From a virus: DNA of 23,825 nt. Every line of letters begins with the position of its first letter. Positions within the stretch are counted from its first letter, which is position 1. The position numbers and the translations under genes were made by a program. The stretch is taken from positions 1-23,825 of the IMG/VR virus record IMGVR_UViG_3300018080_005047; one strand, given 5' to 3'. Shown here in pieces: positions 1-6,000 of this stretch. Below the pieces are notes generated by a model that saw only the letters and a list, made by a program, of their open reading frames with translations, searched no databases and was not told the DNA's origin.

Positions 1-123
1 ATCGGCCACGTCAGGCCAGCTTCGCCTGATGGTGGTCCTTATGGCTATGGGCGGCCTCCGACGAAAGGAGGTCGTGGCCGTCAGGATGGAGGATATCCAA
101 GGGGACAATCTGGTGGTCAGGGG
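1..123. repeat. Terminal direct repeat, left copy (circle closure)
   Basis: Bases 1-123 are identical to 23703-23825. Joining the two copies restores an uninterrupted integrase frame. The simplest reading is assembly overlap of a circular (or circularly permuted) molecule of 23,702 bp. Confidence 0.95.
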
Positions 124-571
124 CAAGGGCGAACATGTGATGACCATCCCGCTCACCTCGGAGATGCTGGTGGAGCTCGACCAATGGATGGCCCAGAGGG
201 TCGATACCGTGACGGCAGCCACCAAGCGGGGTTGCTCGGACGTGCCCGAGGAATTGTTGATCTATCGGTACGGGTCCAGGCTGAGTCCGTACAAGCCAGG
301 GACCGTGACCGAGAAAATCCGCGCCCTCGGGCACAAGCTCGGAGTCCCCCTCAGCCCCCACGACCTACGGAGGTCGTGCGGGACGGAGCTCTACAAGGTG
401 TGTCGGGACATAGTAGTGGTGAACCGCTTGCTCCGCCACGCGAGTCTGGACCAGACGCGCAGGTACATCGACGCGAGCCTAGAGGACACCAGGGGCGCGA
501 TGGAGGCCCGGGAGCGGTTCCGGGCGAAAACCGCACCCCGGAACCGACAGCCAGTGAATCGCTGTGGTTAA
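1..571 (+). CDS. Tyrosine recombinase/integrase, C-terminal part (gene wraps the origin)
   Basis: This is the 3' part of a 312-residue tyrosine recombinase whose ATG is at 23335; the two parts join in frame across the terminal repeat. It holds the catalytic domain. Numbered from that ATG, the motifs are GLRRKE (catalytic Arg143), the beta-hairpin Lys165 in RGKGEH, the HDLRR box (His243, Arg246), LLRH (His269) and the nucleophile Tyr278 in RRYID. All six expected catalytic positions are present, so an active enzyme is likely. The expected role is site-specific integration and excision, or resolution of the circle. The stop is TAA at 569-571. A small frame at 619 and a well-supported gene at 705 follow. 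I see no tRNA-like attP core nearby. Confidence 0.93.
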   Translation, partial: SATSGQLRLMVVLMAMGGLRRKEVVAVRMEDIQGDNLVVRGKGEHVMTIPLTSEMLVELDQWMAQRVDTVTAATKRGCSDVPEELLIYRYGSRLSPYKPGTVTEKIRALGHKLGVPLSPHDLRRSCGTELYKVCRDIVVVNRLLRHASLDQTRRYIDASLEDTRGAMEARERFRAKTAPRNRQPVNRCG

Positions 572-618
572 TAACCGTTTCCTCACACGGTAGTAGCCAG
601 TCAGATGCCCCTGGGTGC

Positions 619-708
619 ATGTCCTCGCACTTCCGCGAACTCGCCCATCTGATCACGGACCCCGAGGCGGGGGAACTCACCGAGCATCTAGATGGGGTGC
701 TCCCGTGA
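619..708 (+). CDS. Possible 29-residue small protein
   Basis: A short frame from ATG 619 to TGA 706-708 follows the integrase. Its stop overlaps the GTG start of the next gene as GTGA, the same coupling used throughout the element. The peptide begins MSSHFRELAHLITDPEAGEL and is acidic and helix-prone, with no recognisable domain. I see no strong SD ahead of it. It could instead be leader sequence for the 705 gene. Confidence is low. Confidence 0.35.
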   Translation: MSSHFRELAHLITDPEAGELTEHLDGVLP

Positions 709-986
709 GCGGCCAGCAACACCTCGACCTCACCGAGGTTGCCAGGCGCAACGCCACCCGCACCGAACTCAAGCGCCAGAGGGTTCGACAGGGGCTGAGG
801 GCCCTATTCGATTACGGACAGGATGACCGCGAGGGCGCATCAGCCGCCCACGCTGCCATATTCCGGGTGTACTCGCGGGAGATGGGGATGGCCCCGGAGG
901 ACATCGAGGACGAGACGATAGCGATGGTGATGGAGCTCCAGCACAAGAAAGCCAACGACATCAAGCACCTACTCAGGGGGTTCTAG
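705..986 (+). CDS. Small helical hypothetical protein, 93 aa
   Basis: The frame runs from GTG 705, overlapping the upstream stop as GTGA, to TAG 984-986. A GGGGTG stretch about 5 bases upstream is the likely SD. I preferred this start to ATG 615 because of the SD and the overlap. The protein is charged and helical: an Arg/Lys-rich N-terminal third (ELKRQRVRQGLRALFDYGQD) and a C-terminal helix with HKKANDIKHLLRGF. There is no signal peptide, membrane helix or catalytic motif. A small nucleic-acid-binding protein is possible, but I recognise no family. Confidence 0.65.
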   Translation: MSGQQHLDLTEVARRNATRTELKRQRVRQGLRALFDYGQDDREGASAAHAAIFRVYSREMGMAPEDIEDETIAMVMELQHKKANDIKHLLRGF

Positions 987-988
987 CT

Positions 989-1267
989 CTGGACCCCAAA
1001 TCCATCGAATGTGAGAGGTGCGGGGAGTACTTCGTCTCCAAGCGTGAGTTCCTTCGACACCGCCGCGAGGAGCCGGATTGTGTACCGTTGTCCCCCGCAG
1101 AGCGGGAGCACTCCCGACGGCTAGTCGAGGGGGAGCAATTCGACGCGAATCACAACGGGTTTCTTGAGGAGGAGCAAGAGGGGAATTTCATAGGGTTCGG
1201 AGAGGAGTTAGAACCCGCTAGCAACACCCCGCAACACCCCCGCAACAGTAGGGGGGTGTTCGATTAA
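989..1267 (+). CDS. C2HC zinc-finger small protein (probable CTG start)
   Basis: A 92-codon frame lies just after TAG 986 and ends at TAA 1265-1267, overlapping the next ATG as TAATG. No ATG, GTG or TTG lies at its head. CTG 989 sits 8 bases after a CAGGGGG SD-like stretch, so a CTG start is likely; a second gene at 5997 looks the same. Near the N-terminus, CERCGEYFVSKREFLRH followed by a Cys (C-x2-C-x12-H-x6-C) is a C2H2/C2HC-like zinc finger, a module common in archaeal virus proteins. The remainder is acidic. A DNA-binding regulator is plausible. Its last codons overlap a hairpin and C-rich repeats ahead of the next gene. Confidence 0.65.
   Translation: MDPKSIECERCGEYFVSKREFLRHRREEPDCVPLSPAEREHSRRLVEGEQFDANHNGFLEEEQEGNFIGFGEELEPASNTPQHPRNSRGVFD
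1221..1247 (+). repeat. Short tandem GCAACACCCC-type repeats
   Basis: GCAACACCCC at 1221-1230 is followed directly by a second copy at 1231-1240 with an extra C, and then by GCAACA at 1242-1247. A related GTTGC, C-run, GCAAC element lies inside the downstream gene near 1480-1495. These could be binding sites for the adjacent HTH protein. They are far too short for CRISPR. Confidence 0.6.
1233..1260 (+). promoter_or_regulatory. Inverted repeat sequestering the SD of the 1267 gene
   Basis: AACACCCCC (1233-1241) is perfectly complementary to GGGGGTGTT (1252-1260), with a 10-base loop. The 3' arm contains the GGGGGGTG SD (1251-1258) for ATG 1267. As RNA, this hairpin would hide the ribosome-binding site; as DNA, it is a dyad overlapping the tandem repeats. 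Either would suit autoregulation of the HTH protein. This is inference. Confidence 0.55.
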
Positions 1268-2280
1268 TGCCCGACATCAAGCAACGGTGCCTAAAACTTG
1301 CCCTCGAAGGGTACTCCGTGGGGGCCATCGCAAGGGCCCTCAAGCGAGACAAATCAAGGGTATCCAGACACTTGAAGTATTGGGTTGAGGTCGGATGCTT
1401 GATCAACACCGCCCCTCGTGGCGAACCGGCCAACTTCGTACGAGGTCCTAACCTTCCAAAACAGACTAAAGAGGTGTTGCCCCCCCGCAACAGTACCAGT
1501 AACGACATGACCGTGGGGACCGTGGGGTACGGTCCGATAATTGAGGATTTACCTATAATCGGAGGTAAGCCCGAGCCCCGATTCATCCCAATGAGATGTC
1601 ATGCCCTCGGTCATCGCTTCCCCGTACTCAAGGGTCCCGACAATGGAGTTCCTTGGACCCGCACAAGCCACCCCTCGGGCGTCCCCAATCACGTTCTCAT
1701 CGTCCCCCTCGACACCGACCCCCTATCAGATCGGCACGTCAAGGTCGTGTATCGTGAGGGTAAGGAAAGCCAATCCCTTGAGATATGGACCCCCGAGGTA
1801 GTGATCACCACACCCGACGCCCTCAACGATTTTTCAAAGTGGGCCACCAATAGGGCCCAGCGAGTAGCCAACTGGCTAACCCGGAAATACGGGTTCGAAT
1901 TCGGCCTACCAGAATATTGCCAATCCCCACATTATGCCGCCGCCGTACCAAGGGAGGTTGCTCAGGCCGCCAAGGAAATAGGTTTAAAAGGTCCTGAGAT
2001 ATGGTGGGACACCTCCCGAGGTCGTGGAGAGTTGGAAACGAGTAAGGAGAAAATGGCGGTAGCATTACAGACCCTTCCCCATCGGGTGAGCAACCTCGAA
2101 GCTGGGTTAGTCCCGACTTTGGAAAAGCTCGTAGAGGTCCAGAATGGCCTGGTCGAAGGCCAGGAAATGCTTTTGAAGTCCCACACCGCCCTCCTCGAAT
2201 ATCTCCAGAAACTATTGGGCGACAATGCCCCAGCCCCTCCAACTCCACCAGATAGCGACCCGGGAGGCATGTATGGTTGA
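1267..2280 (+). CDS. HTH DNA-binding protein with C-terminal coiled coil, 337 aa
   Basis: ATG 1267 overlaps the previous stop as TAATG and is preceded by a GGGGGGTG SD. Residues 5-40 (CLKLALEGYSVGAIARALKR, then KSRVSRHLKYW) form a clear resolvase/MerR-like helix-turn-helix. The middle of about 200 residues is not recognised; it contains many Pro/Gly turns and a Trp-rich segment (RVANWLTRKYGFEFGLPEY). Residues of about 275-320 are a predicted coiled coil, then a Pro-rich acidic tail, so the protein probably oligomerises. Because no standard Rep is present and it sits by direct and inverted repeats, it is a candidate replication initiator, partition protein or master regulator. That function is inference. 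Confidence 0.85.
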   Translation: MPDIKQRCLKLALEGYSVGAIARALKRDKSRVSRHLKYWVEVGCLINTAPRGEPANFVRGPNLPKQTKEVLPPRNSTSNDMTVGTVGYGPIIEDLPIIGGKPEPRFIPMRCHALGHRFPVLKGPDNGVPWTRTSHPSGVPNHVLIVPLDTDPLSDRHVKVVYREGKESQSLEIWTPEVVITTPDALNDFSKWATNRAQRVANWLTRKYGFEFGLPEYCQSPHYAAAVPREVAQAAKEIGLKGPEIWWDTSRGRGELETSKEKMAVALQTLPHRVSNLEAGLVPTLEKLVEVQNGLVEGQEMLLKSHTALLEYLQKLLGDNAPAPPTPPDSDPGGMYG

Positions 2281-2516
2281 CATGCGCTTTTCTCGACCTG
2301 GACAACCACCTGGTCAAGTTCGAGCGTCGCCGCCCTCTGGAATTCTCGCTGATCAGCCATGAGCCGACGCATGTAGAGGGCGAGTGCCACGTCTGCGATG
2401 GCAGGGGCCCTCTCCACTTGACCCGCCTCAAGCTGGACACCAACGCGAGCCTGACCGTCAAGCTCTGCGGGGAATGCCTCTGTCGAGTCCACAATGGCAA
2501 GGGGGTGGATGGTTGA
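2277..2516 (+). CDS. Small zinc-ribbon protein, 79 aa
   Basis: TTG 2277 overlaps the upstream stop as TTGA, with GGGAGG about 10 bases ahead. The protein has two CxxC pairs, CHVCDGRGPLHL and LCGECLCRVHNG, spaced as in a zinc ribbon or an HNH-like zinc-knuckle fold. No HNH catalytic His-Asn-His set is evident. The gene lies between the HTH protein and a methyltransferase in a tightly coupled operon. Its function is unknown; a regulatory or nucleic-acid-binding role is likely. Confidence 0.75.
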   Translation: MTCAFLDLDNHLVKFERRRPLEFSLISHEPTHVEGECHVCDGRGPLHLTRLKLDTNASLTVKLCGECLCRVHNGKGVDG

Positions 2517-3151
2517 ATTGGTGGCCCGAACCCGATAACCCCAACGCGCCCCTCGACACCTCCAATGGCCTCTCGAAAGAGCAATGCCTGAACCTCGGGT
2601 GCGGGAGGCGGACCTTTCCAAGGATGACAAATGTAGACAAGTGGGACGGACCTGGCATTGACCAGGTGGTGGACCTGTTCAGCCTCCCCCTTCCGTGGGA
2701 TGATGACAGCTTCCTCTACCTCTATGGGGGTCACTTTTTCGAGCACATCCCCCACCAGTGGGGCGGATATACCGAGTTCTGGTTCCCATTCATCAAGGAA
2801 ATCATCCGCATACTGGCCCCGGGTGCCACGATGGAGATTGTGGGGCCCCACCCGCGAAAGTTGGATTACCTCGAGTGCCCGGGCCATTGCCGCCAAGTCT
2901 CCCAGATCTCATTCAACCCCTTCCGACTCAGGGACTTCGAGCGCATGAGCAACCAGATCAACGAGATAGACAAGCGCAAATCCTTGGAGTTCATTGATCA
3001 ACGAGATTATAGATATTTTCAGCTAGGCCCACTCAGTAGCTATCATTTCCGAAAGTATCTCCGCATGGAGGTGGGGGCCATTCACGGCATCCGTCTACGC
3101 TATCGCGTGGTTAACACCCTAAATTTCTTCGTGGAGGATGATACCGAATGA
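2513..3151 (+). CDS. Class I SAM-dependent methyltransferase, 212 aa
   Basis: TTG 2513 overlaps the upstream stop as TTGA, with GGGGGTGG just ahead. The motifs fit the methyltransferase_11/31-like group: motif I LNLGCG (26-31), the acidic end of strand beta2 NVDKWD (Asp42), VVDLFSLPLPWDDDSF (54-67), then HFFEHIP (His78) and IIRILAPGATMEIVGPH. The C-terminal half carries the substrate-specific part and is not diagnostic. The substrate is unknown; small molecule, glycan, protein or nucleic acid are all possible, and DNA-methylase DPPY/NPPY motifs are absent. It stops at TGA 3149-3151, overlapping the next ATG. Confidence 0.88.
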   Translation: MNWWPEPDNPNAPLDTSNGLSKEQCLNLGCGRRTFPRMTNVDKWDGPGIDQVVDLFSLPLPWDDDSFLYLYGGHFFEHIPHQWGGYTEFWFPFIKEIIRILAPGATMEIVGPHPRKLDYLECPGHCRQVSQISFNPFRLRDFERMSNQINEIDKRKSLEFIDQRDYRYFQLGPLSSYHFRKYLRMEVGAIHGIRLRYRVVNTLNFFVEDDTE

Positions 3152-3483
3152 GTCGGTATGTCGTGGCCGCTCGTTTCTGGGATGGGACTGGTTGGGAATA
3201 CGCCAGAAAAGAGGTCACGACCAAGAAAGAGGCCATCGCCGCCCTCCAGGTCCTCATCGACAATGCTGGCCCCTATCAACTTTCATTCACCGACACTGAA
3301 CAACTACCCAATCAGATGAAGGTCGCGCCGAACCATCTGATGGCTTGCCCCCTCTGCGGCGAGATGGTGCCCGGGTTGGTAAGACTCGGAGAAAAAGAAA
3401 CCGCCTTGTGTTGCAATGACTGTTATCAAGATATTTACGAGAATGTCAGGTCGAAAAAGCCACCGTTGATACTGTACAGATAA
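3148..3483 (+). CDS. Zinc-ribbon hypothetical protein, 111 aa
   Basis: ATG 3148 overlaps the methyltransferase stop as ATGA. The first 60 residues are a compact alpha/beta region (MSRYVVAARFWDGTGWEYAR, then KKEAIAALQVLIDNAG). A zinc ribbon follows, with CPLCGE and CCNDCYQDIYENV about 20 residues apart. There is no membrane segment. It belongs to a set of small CxxC proteins scattered over this element. Function unknown. Confidence 0.8.
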   Translation: MSRYVVAARFWDGTGWEYARKEVTTKKEAIAALQVLIDNAGPYQLSFTDTEQLPNQMKVAPNHLMACPLCGEMVPGLVRLGEKETALCCNDCYQDIYENVRSKKPPLILYR

Positions 3484-3498
3484 TAGGGAGGATGACGA

Positions 3499-4065
3499 AT
3501 GAAACTCGCTGTAATTGACACGGAGACCACGGAACTGACCCCCACCCTGGGCAAGATAGTGGAGGTGGCCCTTGTCACCGTGGACACCGAGACCGGGGAG
3601 ATCAGGCGCATGTTCAACATGCTCGCCCACCCCAGGCTATCAAGGGCGGAGGTCGAAAGGACTTGGATAGTCCAAAGCGGCCACATAAGCCTGGACGAGA
3701 TAATAAAGGCGAGACACAATGCCGTCGTAGCCTTTGGCCTCAGACACCATCTAGGGAAACTCCCCTGGACCTCCTACAATGTCCAGTTTGATTATTCATT
3801 TCTAAAAAAGTCCCCATGGCGGCTTCCCCCACCTGGGCAAGATTGCATCATGGCCCGGGCCACACATGCTTGCGAGATACCGACCCCCGGGCCTCTGGGC
3901 GACGAGGGCGCATACAAGTGGCCCAAGCTCAGTGAGGCGTATGAAATCCTCGTCGGTGGCGAGTTCAACGGCCATCGGGCGATGGATGACGCCATAGCCG
4001 CCGCCAAGGTAATGCTGGCGTTAATCAAGAAAGGAAATTACATCGTAAGGGAGTTGAGCGAATGA
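3499..4065 (+). CDS. DEDDh 3'-5' exonuclease (DnaQ/RNase T family), 188 aa
   Basis: The start is ATG 3499 behind a strong GGGAGGATGA SD. Catalytic residues of the DEDDh fold are all visible: Asp7 and Glu9 in AVIDTETTE (Exo I), Asp98 in YNVQFDYSFL (Exo II), and His159/Asp164 in GHRAMDDA (Exo III). The protein is about the usual length of a single exonuclease domain and has no polymerase attached. It should remove nucleotides from 3' ends of DNA or RNA, which suits proofreading, end-trimming or degradation of host nucleic acid. It overlaps the next small gene as ATGA. Confidence 0.92.
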   Translation: MKLAVIDTETTELTPTLGKIVEVALVTVDTETGEIRRMFNMLAHPRLSRAEVERTWIVQSGHISLDEIIKARHNAVVAFGLRHHLGKLPWTSYNVQFDYSFLKKSPWRLPPPGQDCIMARATHACEIPTPGPLGDEGAYKWPKLSEAYEILVGGEFNGHRAMDDAIAAAKVMLALIKKGNYIVRELSE

Positions 4066-4172
4066 TAGTTAGAATAATGAGAGAGGGCAGGGAACTGGCA
4101 ACCTACGATACGGCCACGATCAACATCGGTCCGACGGATGATGGAATGGAAATCACCCTCATGGATATCTAG
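4062..4172 (+). CDS. 36-residue small protein
   Basis: ATG 4062 overlaps the exonuclease stop as ATGA and the frame ends at TAG 4170-4172. The peptide begins MIVRIMREGRELATYDTATI and ends TDDGMEITLMDI, with an alternating pattern suggestive of beta strands. It has no cysteines, signal or membrane helix. The translational coupling supports it; function unknown. Confidence 0.55.
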   Translation: MIVRIMREGRELATYDTATINIGPTDDGMEITLMDI

Positions 4173-4198
4173 TTCAAAACTCGGGGTGAAAATGAAAC

Positions 4199-4399
4199 AT
4201 GGCCGTGGACGTCCAATTTATCCCTGGAATTCCAAGAGGGGATTGCATGTACATTTATGGTGAGTATACTTGTGGTTGGACTTGGATTTCTCTTGGCAAA
4301 CACTCCGCACCCGCCGACAGAGGGATTAAGACTTGCGTGGACGTCCAAAAGGCTGGGTTATGTAGATATTCAAATGGTTACGGAGAATTGGACGGATAA
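4199..4399 (+). CDS. Uncertain small gene (competing overlapping frames)
   Basis: Between 4173 and 4402 the gene content is ambiguous. The 66-codon frame from ATG 4199 has a GGGGTGA SD 9 bases upstream and encodes a cysteine-containing peptide (MAVDVQFIPGIPRGDCMYIY at its start). A competing frame, ATG 4257 to TGA 4404-4406, encodes 49 residues with a hydrophobic start (MVSILVVGLGFLLANTPHPP) and overlaps the next gene's ATG as ATGA, as real genes here usually do. A 23-codon frame at 4192-4263 precedes that one. I cannot decide between them. Both ends of the segment carry the palindrome TGGACGTCCA. Confidence 0.4.
   Translation: MAVDVQFIPGIPRGDCMYIYGEYTCGWTWISLGKHSAPADRGIKTCVDVQKAGLCRYSNGYGELDG
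4204..4216 (+). repeat. CGTGGACGTCCAA repeat, copy 1
   Basis: This 13-base sequence contains the perfect 10-base palindrome TGGACGTCCA. It recurs at 4336-4348, 132 bases downstream in the same orientation. Candidate protein-binding site or remnant duplication. Confidence 0.6.
4336..4348 (+). repeat. CGTGGACGTCCAA repeat, copy 2
   Basis: Second exact copy of the palindrome-containing 13-mer at 4204-4216. The spacing is 44 codons, so both copies read Val-Asp-Val-Gln in the 4199 frame. Confidence 0.6.
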
Positions 4400-4402
4400 C
4401 GA

Positions 4403-4948
4403 ATGACTCAGGCGACTCTGATTGAACACCGCCACCCGCAGCTGCCAGATGAAATCCGGCCAGCACCCAGGGTTCAAGCCCACCGCCTGATCGAGTCATT
4501 TCACTACCTCGAGGGATTGCCACACATGGAGGTATGCCGTCATGTACTCGGAGTTTACTCTGGCGGCCGCCTGGTGGGTGTGCTGGCGTTCTCTAATCCA
4601 GTTGCCAGGCTCGAGGACCAGATACATACCCTAGAGATGCGCCGGATGGTCTTGGTCCCCGGCCTCCCCGATAATTCCGCTTCGAGGTCATTGGGGATGG
4701 CTGGTAGATGGCTCCGTTCCCACGACCCAGACGCCTACCGCCTGATATCCTATTGTGACTTAGATCACCACGAGGGGACGATATACAAGGCGTCCAATTG
4801 GAAAGAACTCGGATGTGGTGGCGGGGGTTCCTGGACCTCGAGGGGTGGCGGCCGCCGGTTCGAACGGGCCCAGCGGAAACGAAAGTTCCAATTCCTATTA
4901 AAGCCGCGCAAGTGGCACCGATATATCGCAAACTTGGACGGAGAGTGA
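4403..4948 (+). CDS. Mom-like DNA-modification protein (GNAT-like fold), 181 aa
   Basis: The diagnostic stretch is residues 114-137: LISYCDLDHHEGTIYKASNW followed by KELG. It matches the conserved core of phage Mu Mom and the related XF1762-type proteins (serine/tyrosine, acidic residue, H-x-G-T-I-Y-x-A-x-N-W, Gly). The upstream GVYSGGRLVGVLAF and LEMRRMVLVPG strands fit the GNAT-like fold. Mom converts adenine in phage DNA to a carbamoylmethyl derivative that blocks many restriction enzymes, so the likely role is protecting the element's DNA from host restriction. The C-terminus is basic (RFERAQRKRK...KPRKWHRY), consistent with DNA contact. Whether the chemistry equals Mu's cannot be read from sequence. 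Confidence 0.8.
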   Translation: MTQATLIEHRHPQLPDEIRPAPRVQAHRLIESFHYLEGLPHMEVCRHVLGVYSGGRLVGVLAFSNPVARLEDQIHTLEMRRMVLVPGLPDNSASRSLGMAGRWLRSHDPDAYRLISYCDLDHHEGTIYKASNWKELGCGGGGSWTSRGGGRRFERAQRKRKFQFLLKPRKWHRYIANLDGE

Positions 4949-4952
4949 ATTG

Positions 4953-5084
4953 ATGGAATGCGAGGACTGTGGTATGGAGATAGAGGGAGAGGCTACTTGG
5001 ATAGATGATGAGCCGTACTGCGACGGGTGCGGCTTCGTGATCAACACCGAGAGGGACCGCTACGGGCACCCATCGCAATCCTAG
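4953..5084 (+). CDS. 43-residue zinc-ribbon mini-protein
   Basis: ATG 4953 follows the Mom-like stop by a few bases, with GGACGGAGAG upstream. The peptide begins MECEDCGMEIEGEATWIDDE, then has YCDGCG; the two CxxC knuckles are 17 residues apart, a minimal zinc ribbon. It is strongly acidic. Proteins this small are usually adaptors or regulators; function unknown. It ends at TAG 5082-5084. Confidence 0.65.
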   Translation: MECEDCGMEIEGEATWIDDEPYCDGCGFVINTERDRYGHPSQS

Positions 5085-5107
5085 CCCATAAACGACGAAA
5101 TGACGCT

Positions 5108-5162
5108 CTGGAAGGAATTATCAAGATGAAAAAACACCCCTCTGAGGACGGAGAGCGAATCA
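5108..5162 (+). repeat. 55-bp imperfect direct repeat, copy A
   Basis: Pairs with 5276-5330 at an offset of 168 bp; I count 46 of 55 positions identical. Each copy carries its own SD (GGAAGGA), ATG and the start of a short frame. This copy encodes the 13-residue peptide MKKHPSEDGERIK (5126-5167), whose stop overlaps ATG 5164. Confidence 0.75.
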
Positions 5163-5163
5163 A

Positions 5164-5319
5164 ATGAATGAACTACCAATAAAAGCCTACAAAGAATTAT
5201 TGAAGCTAGCTGAGGGGTACATTCCCGATCACCGTACTTACTGGCAATTCAAAAAGAAATTACTCAATTCATATTCTGGAAGGAACGATCAAGATGGAAA
5301 ATCGCCCCTCGGAGGATGA
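5164..5319 (+). CDS. Small basic hypothetical protein, 51 aa
   Basis: ATG 5164 overlaps the stop of the 13-codon frame at 5126-5167 as ATGA. The protein begins MNELPIKAYKELLKLAEGYI and is helical and basic (QFKKKLLN). Its codons are more AT-rich than those of neighbouring genes. Its last 15 codons run through repeat copy B in a different frame from the next gene. No family is recognised. Confidence 0.5.
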   Translation: MNELPIKAYKELLKLAEGYIPDHRTYWQFKKKLLNSYSGRNDQDGKSPLGG

Positions 5320-5330
5320 AAAGCGAATCA
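5276..5330 (+). repeat. 55-bp imperfect direct repeat, copy B
   Basis: Second copy of the RBS-plus-start cassette at 5108-5162. It opens the 45-residue frame at 5294 (MENRPSEDEKRIT), parallel to MKKHPSEDGERIK in copy A. Confidence 0.75.
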
Positions 5331-5431
5331 CACTAGGCCAGATTCCACCCCCTCAAATTTGGACAAACCTAGAATCCAATGTAAAAAGCGAATCAAACGT
5401 GTCCGTTTCCGTGGAAAAAGTGACAATATGA
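5294..5431 (+). CDS. Small 45-residue protein coupled to the recombinase
   Basis: ATG 5294 has GGAAGGA about 9 bases upstream. The frame ends at TGA 5429-5431, overlapping the ATG of the recombinase gene (5428) as ATGA. The peptide begins MENRPSEDEKRITLGQIPPP and ends SVSVEKVTI. It could be a small partner of the recombinase, such as a directionality factor, or simply a coupling leader. That is inference from position only. Confidence 0.5.
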   Translation: MENRPSEDEKRITLGQIPPPQIWTNLESNVKSESNVSVSVEKVTI

Positions 5432-6000
5432 CCGAGCCAGTAAGGAAATACCTGACCTCCGCCGAAGTCGAGCGGTTGCTTGTCCGCTTTGCGCCCAAGT
5501 GTGACAAATTGCTTATCCAGATGGGTTTGACCTTGGGCTGCCGAGTCTCCGAAATCACTTCCCTTCGCCTCCGGAACATCAAGGGAAGGTTGATCAAGGT
5601 CTGGGATGAGAAAAAGGACGAGTACAGGCAGTGCGTCATCGACACGTCCACCGAGGCGATGCTCGAGGACTACCTGGAGACAGATTACTCCGTCCCCTCG
5701 GGGATGACCCGTGAGCATCAGAGGCTCTTTTACATCTCGAATAAGACCGCCAACCGGAGGGTCAAGGAGGCGTTCCAGGAGATCGGGGTGCCCGAGGACG
5801 TGCCCCATCGATGGCACACTCTCAGGCATACTTATGTCCGACTGACCCTTGATCGGATGAAGGATAGGGGTATCCAATTCGTCTGCGAGCAAACGGGCGA
5901 CTCGCCCGAAACCATCCTCAAGGTCTACGGGGTCCCCTCCCTCGAGGACCGCCTCGAGGCCGCAGAATTCCATTCAATCACCCAGGAGGGGTCAAACTGA
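5428..6000 (+). CDS. Solo catalytic-domain tyrosine recombinase, 190 aa
   Basis: I chose ATG 5428 because it overlaps the previous stop as ATGA; the frame is open back to TTG 5359 without an SD. The protein is essentially only the catalytic domain, lacking the N-terminal core-binding domain. It has Arg39 in GCRVSE, Lys62/63 in WDEKKDEYR, His130/Arg133 in HTLRHTY and the putative nucleophile Tyr167 in KVYG. The usual third-box His/Trp is replaced by Asp158 (TGDSPETI). Such short recombinases occur in archaeal elements and may act as an accessory recombinase, resolvase or inversion enzyme. Activity is uncertain given the Asp substitution. It overlaps the next gene as CTGA. Confidence 0.85.
   Translation: MTEPVRKYLTSAEVERLLVRFAPKCDKLLIQMGLTLGCRVSEITSLRLRNIKGRLIKVWDEKKDEYRQCVIDTSTEAMLEDYLETDYSVPSGMTREHQRLFYISNKTANRRVKEAFQEIGVPEDVPHRWHTLRHTYVRLTLDRMKDRGIQFVCEQTGDSPETILKVYGVPSLEDRLEAAEFHSITQEGSN

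Noticed and set aside
1-123. Terminal repeats as true viral direct terminal repeats, or an integrase genuinely split by attP as in fuselloviruses
   Set aside because: The repeat lies in the middle of one continuous integrase frame that joins perfectly, so assembly overlap of a circle is simpler. A circularly permuted linear genome cannot be fully excluded.
184-618. Open frame on the plus strand inside the integrase gene
   Set aside because: It overlaps the catalytic domain in another frame and is Arg/Pro-rich shadow sequence. Only its end (from ATG 619) could be a separate short gene.
1221-1247. Tandem repeats as a CRISPR array
   Set aside because: Units of about 10 bases with no spacers; not CRISPR-like. 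No CRISPR array or cas gene seen elsewhere.
2384-2512. Upstream extension of the methyltransferase frame
   Set aside because: It overlaps the zinc-ribbon gene entirely and has no SD. TTG 2513 has an SD and a TTGA overlap.
1823-2896. Long minus-strand open frame (about 357 codons) opposite the HTH and methyltransferase genes
   Set aside because: It is antisense to two well-supported, SD-preceded, coupled genes, has no SD of its own, and reads as a compositional shadow with no motif.
5359-5427. TTG 5359 as the start of the short recombinase
   Set aside because: No SD precedes it, whereas ATG 5428 overlaps the stop of the 45-codon frame as ATGA, the pattern used by its neighbours.
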